Assembly: GCF_001270495.1 (NCBI RefSeq)
Contig: NZ_LGUR01000242.1
Coordinates: 1 to 44,564, forward strand
DNA: 44,564 bases
DNA from: Streptomyces viridochromogenes
GTDB taxonomy: Bacteria; Actinomycetota; Actinomycetes; Streptomycetales; Streptomycetaceae
Direction: 5' to 3'
A program made the translations under genes and the position numbers. Under the pieces are notes generated by a model, which saw only the letters and a list, made by a program, of their open reading frames with translations, did no database searches and was not told where the DNA came from. Shown piece by piece: positions 42,728 to 44,564 of the stretch. The number at the start of each line of letters is the position of its first letter. Position 1 is the first letter of the stretch.

Positions 42728-43537
42728 TTAGCCCACCGGTGGCTGGAGACGAAATCCGGTTTTCGCGCGTTGGTGGACGCGATGGCGGAGCGGGTTGGGG
42801 CGGGCGTGGTCGAGGGCCACGAGGAGGATGGCCAGGGCATAGGTGGCGAGGCCGATGAGGAGGGCGTTGGCCAGGATGCTCCGGTACCCGTGCTGGGCCA
42901 CGTCGAGGAAGGGGTAGAGGTAGCGGGCCGGCGTGCCGGGGACGAGCAGTTCGCCTCGGGTGAGGGTGAACGCCAGGTAGGTGAGGGGGTAGAGCATCCA
43001 GGTCGCTGCCGGGCGGAGGCGCAGTTGGCCCGGGGCCGTCAGGAGCAGCCAGTCCAGCAGGGCGGCGATGGGTGTCGCCGTGTGCAGGACGTGGGTGGTG
43101 ATCACGTGCCAGCCGGTCGGGCCGGTGGCCTCGCCCGTGAGGACGCCGGGCAGCATGAACGGGCTCGCCTCGTTCGCCAGGAGCACGTGATAGGTGAGGC
43201 CCGTGATGATGGCGTAGACCAGGGTTGCGCCCGTCAGTGCTGGGGGGAGCGGGCGGCGGGCGGTCCAGGCGCGGCGGGCCGAGAGGGTGAAGATCAGGGC
43301 CAGCAGGATGTTGCTCTGGATCGCGAAGTGGCTCAGGGTGCGCAAGGGGCTGCCGAGGGCCAGTTCAATGGCCACCGCCGCGGCCGCGACCAGGGCGACC
43401 AGCAGCCGGCACGTGGCGGCCATGGGGCGGCGGGCCGGGGCCACCACCGCCGTGGCGGGAACGTGGGAGGGCAGCAGCGCGGGGATGCCCGGTATCGCGG
43501 GGAGGTCCGGGATGTCCCTGGGTATCGGGGCGGTCAT
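42728..43537 (-). CDS. Pr6Pr family membrane protein
   Basis: 269 residues with six hydrophobic segments: CRLLVALVAAAAVAIELAL, FAIQSNILLALIFTLSA, TGATLVYAIITGLTYHVLL, HVITTHVLHTATPIAALLDWLLL, MLYPLTYLAFTLTRG and ILANALLIGLATYALAILLVAL. The motif HVLHTATPIAALLDW and the PYPFLDV-like YLYPFLDVAQHGY are typical of the Pr6Pr/'F420-dependent-like' integral membrane proteins. The N-terminal 35 residues are Pro-rich and low complexity; a later start is possible. The function is unknown. The gene is on the same strand as tRNA-Pro, so read-through transcription could precede the tRNA promoter. Confidence 0.82.
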   Translation of the reverse strand: MTAPIPRDIPDLPAIPGIPALLPSHVPATAVVAPARRPMAATCRLLVALVAAAAVAIELALGSPLRTLSHFAIQSNILLALIFTLSARRAWTARRPLPPALTGATLVYAIITGLTYHVLLANEASPFMLPGVLTGEATGPTGWHVITTHVLHTATPIAALLDWLLLTAPGQLRLRPAATWMLYPLTYLAFTLTRGELLVPGTPARYLYPFLDVAQHGYRSILANALLIGLATYALAILLVALDHARPNPLRHRVHQRAKTGFRLQPPVG

Positions 43538-43680
43538 GCCCTCACGCTAAGCAGGGTGGGCAAAACGGGCGATACGGGTGGTCCGTGCGGGTTACGTGCC
43601 GACCGGCTGCCCGACTCGCCCTCTTGCCCGCCTTGCTTGCCCCGCCTGCCCCGCCTGCGCCGCTCCTCCCTTTCCCGCGA

Positions 43681-44564
43681 CTACTCCCGCCCCACCAACG
43701 TCAGCAACGTCGCCTCCGGCGGGCACGCGAACCGGAACGGCGTGTATCGGTTCGTGCCGCAGCCTGCCGAAACGTGGAGGTAGGACGTACGGCCCTCCGC
43801 CGTGTGCGTGGACAGGCCCTTCACGCGGTCCGTGTCCAGGTCGCAGTTGGTGACCAGAGCGCCGTAGAAGGGGATGCAGAGCTGGCCGCCGTGGGTGTGG
43901 CCGGCCAGGACCAGGGGGTAGTCGTCGGCCGTGTACGCGTCCAGAACGCGCAGGTACGGCGCGTGGACCACGCCCATCGCGAAGTCGGCGGCGCCGGATG
44001 GGCCGCCCGCCACCTGCTCGTACCGGTCCCTCTTGATGTGCGGGTCGTCCAGGCCGGTGAGCTCGACCGAGACGCCCTCGACCTTCAGCGTCCCGCGCGT
44101 GTTCGTCAGGTTGAGCCAGCCCGCGGCGTCGAAGCCGTCGCGCAGGTCCTCCCAGGGGTTGTGGAGCGCGCCGACGGCGGGCGGGTTGCCGTTCAGGCCG
44201 TGGCGGCCCTGGGTCTTCTCCAGCAGGTAGCGGGCGGGGTTGCGCAGCTTGGGGCCGTAGTAGTCGTTCGAGCCGAAGACATACGCGCCCGGGAACTCCA
44301 TCAGCGGGCCCAGCGCGTCGAGCACCTCCGGCACGCCCTCCGGGTCGGACAGGTTGTCGCCGGTGTTGATCACGAAGTCGGGGCGCAGACCCGCCAGCGA
44401 GCGCAGCCAGCGCTGCTTCTTGCGCTGGCCGCCGACCATATGGATGTCGGAGACCTGGAGCACGCGCAGCGGACGCATGCCCGCGGGCAGAACGGGGATC
44501 GTCACCCGTCGCAGGCGGAACGAACGGGCCTCGAAACCCGCCGAATAAAGCAGACCGGCGGCGC
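43681..44564 (-). CDS. Metallophosphoesterase, C-terminal part (N-terminus beyond right edge)
   Basis: 294 codons, open at the right edge. The frame continues past the internal GTG at 44505 as AGLLYSAGFEARSFRLRRVT, so the gene starts outside the window; that segment looks like the end of an N-terminal helix. The calcineurin-like fold has LQVSDIHMV (metal ligands D and H), INTGDNLSD, FGSNDYYG (the usual GNHD is GSND), HAPYLRVLD and LAGHTHGGQLCIPFYG. It probably hydrolyses phosphoesters with a dimetal centre near the membrane. The substrate is unknown. The replacement of GNHE/D by GSND is shared by related actinobacterial proteins as far as I recall. Confidence 0.9.
   Translation of the reverse strand, partial: AAGLLYSAGFEARSFRLRRVTIPVLPAGMRPLRVLQVSDIHMVGGQRKKQRWLRSLAGLRPDFVINTGDNLSDPEGVPEVLDALGPLMEFPGAYVFGSNDYYGPKLRNPARYLLEKTQGRHGLNGNPPAVGALHNPWEDLRDGFDAAGWLNLTNTRGTLKVEGVSVELTGLDDPHIKRDRYEQVAGGPSGAADFAMGVVHAPYLRVLDAYTADDYPLVLAGHTHGGQLCIPFYGALVTNCDLDTDRVKGLSTHTAEGRTSYLHVSAGCGTNRYTPFRFACPPEATLLTLVGRE

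Overview
The window is about 70% G+C throughout, with near-saturated GC at third codon positions, many GTG/TTG starts and 4-11 bp gene overlaps. Together with an SsgA-like protein, a SigE-family sigma factor, a SURF1 protein and the lysC-asd operon, this points to a Streptomyces chromosome (or a close relative). No comparison search was possible, so species level is open. Family names below come from reading the translated sequences and from memory of those families.

Layout. 1-3762: housekeeping block with a SLATT-domain membrane protein (cut by the window edge), YbaB/EbfC, RecR, a DUF5063 protein, a PhzF-like isomerase and an SsgA-like protein. 3777-8570: a 1597-residue protein joining a trypsin-like protease, a long helical region, an Hsp90-type ATPase and about seven winged-helix-like repeats; it looks like an NTP-dependent conflict/defence protein and abuts a truncated TauE/SafE gene. 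9079-11991: a small membrane protein, a secreted NTF2-like protein and a two-component pair. 12083-14006: a cyclodipeptide synthase and a P450 that both resemble the Mycobacterium tuberculosis Rv2275/CYP121 mycocyclosin pair. 14320-18924: ask-asd and a SigE-family sigma factor with a membrane partner. 19041-30126: SURF1, two small enzymes/regulators, an S9 peptidase, a lipoprotein, a TrkA-like channel, a YraQ-type permease pair, amidohydrolase plus 3Fe-4S ferredoxin, a glycosyltransferase and a UTRA-only regulator. 30404-34513: an HTH-nSTAND1 NTPase with 14 WD40 repeats.

The most interesting region is 35332-42492: six same-strand genes, mostly overlapping: a Crp/Fnr regulator with an intact cyclic-nucleotide pocket, a class III nucleotide-cyclase-like protein, a large protein with a degenerate P-loop, an SPFH/band-7-like protein, a DUF4407 membrane protein and a PycTM-type (Pycsar effector) membrane protein. 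The cyclase-like protein and the P-loop protein share a short peptide (VDAxGAxFGFG). I read this as a candidate cyclic-nucleotide-triggered membrane-effector system that enlarges the two-gene Pycsar plan with a scaffold, an NTPase-like switch and a cNMP-responsive regulator. The block ends at a strong bidirectional terminator and a tRNA-Pro(CGG) gene, followed by a Pr6Pr membrane protein and a metallophosphoesterase cut by the right edge.

Three multi-domain conflict-type modules (Hsp90, nSTAND1-WD40, Pycsar-like) therefore lie within 39 kb, interleaved with core genes.
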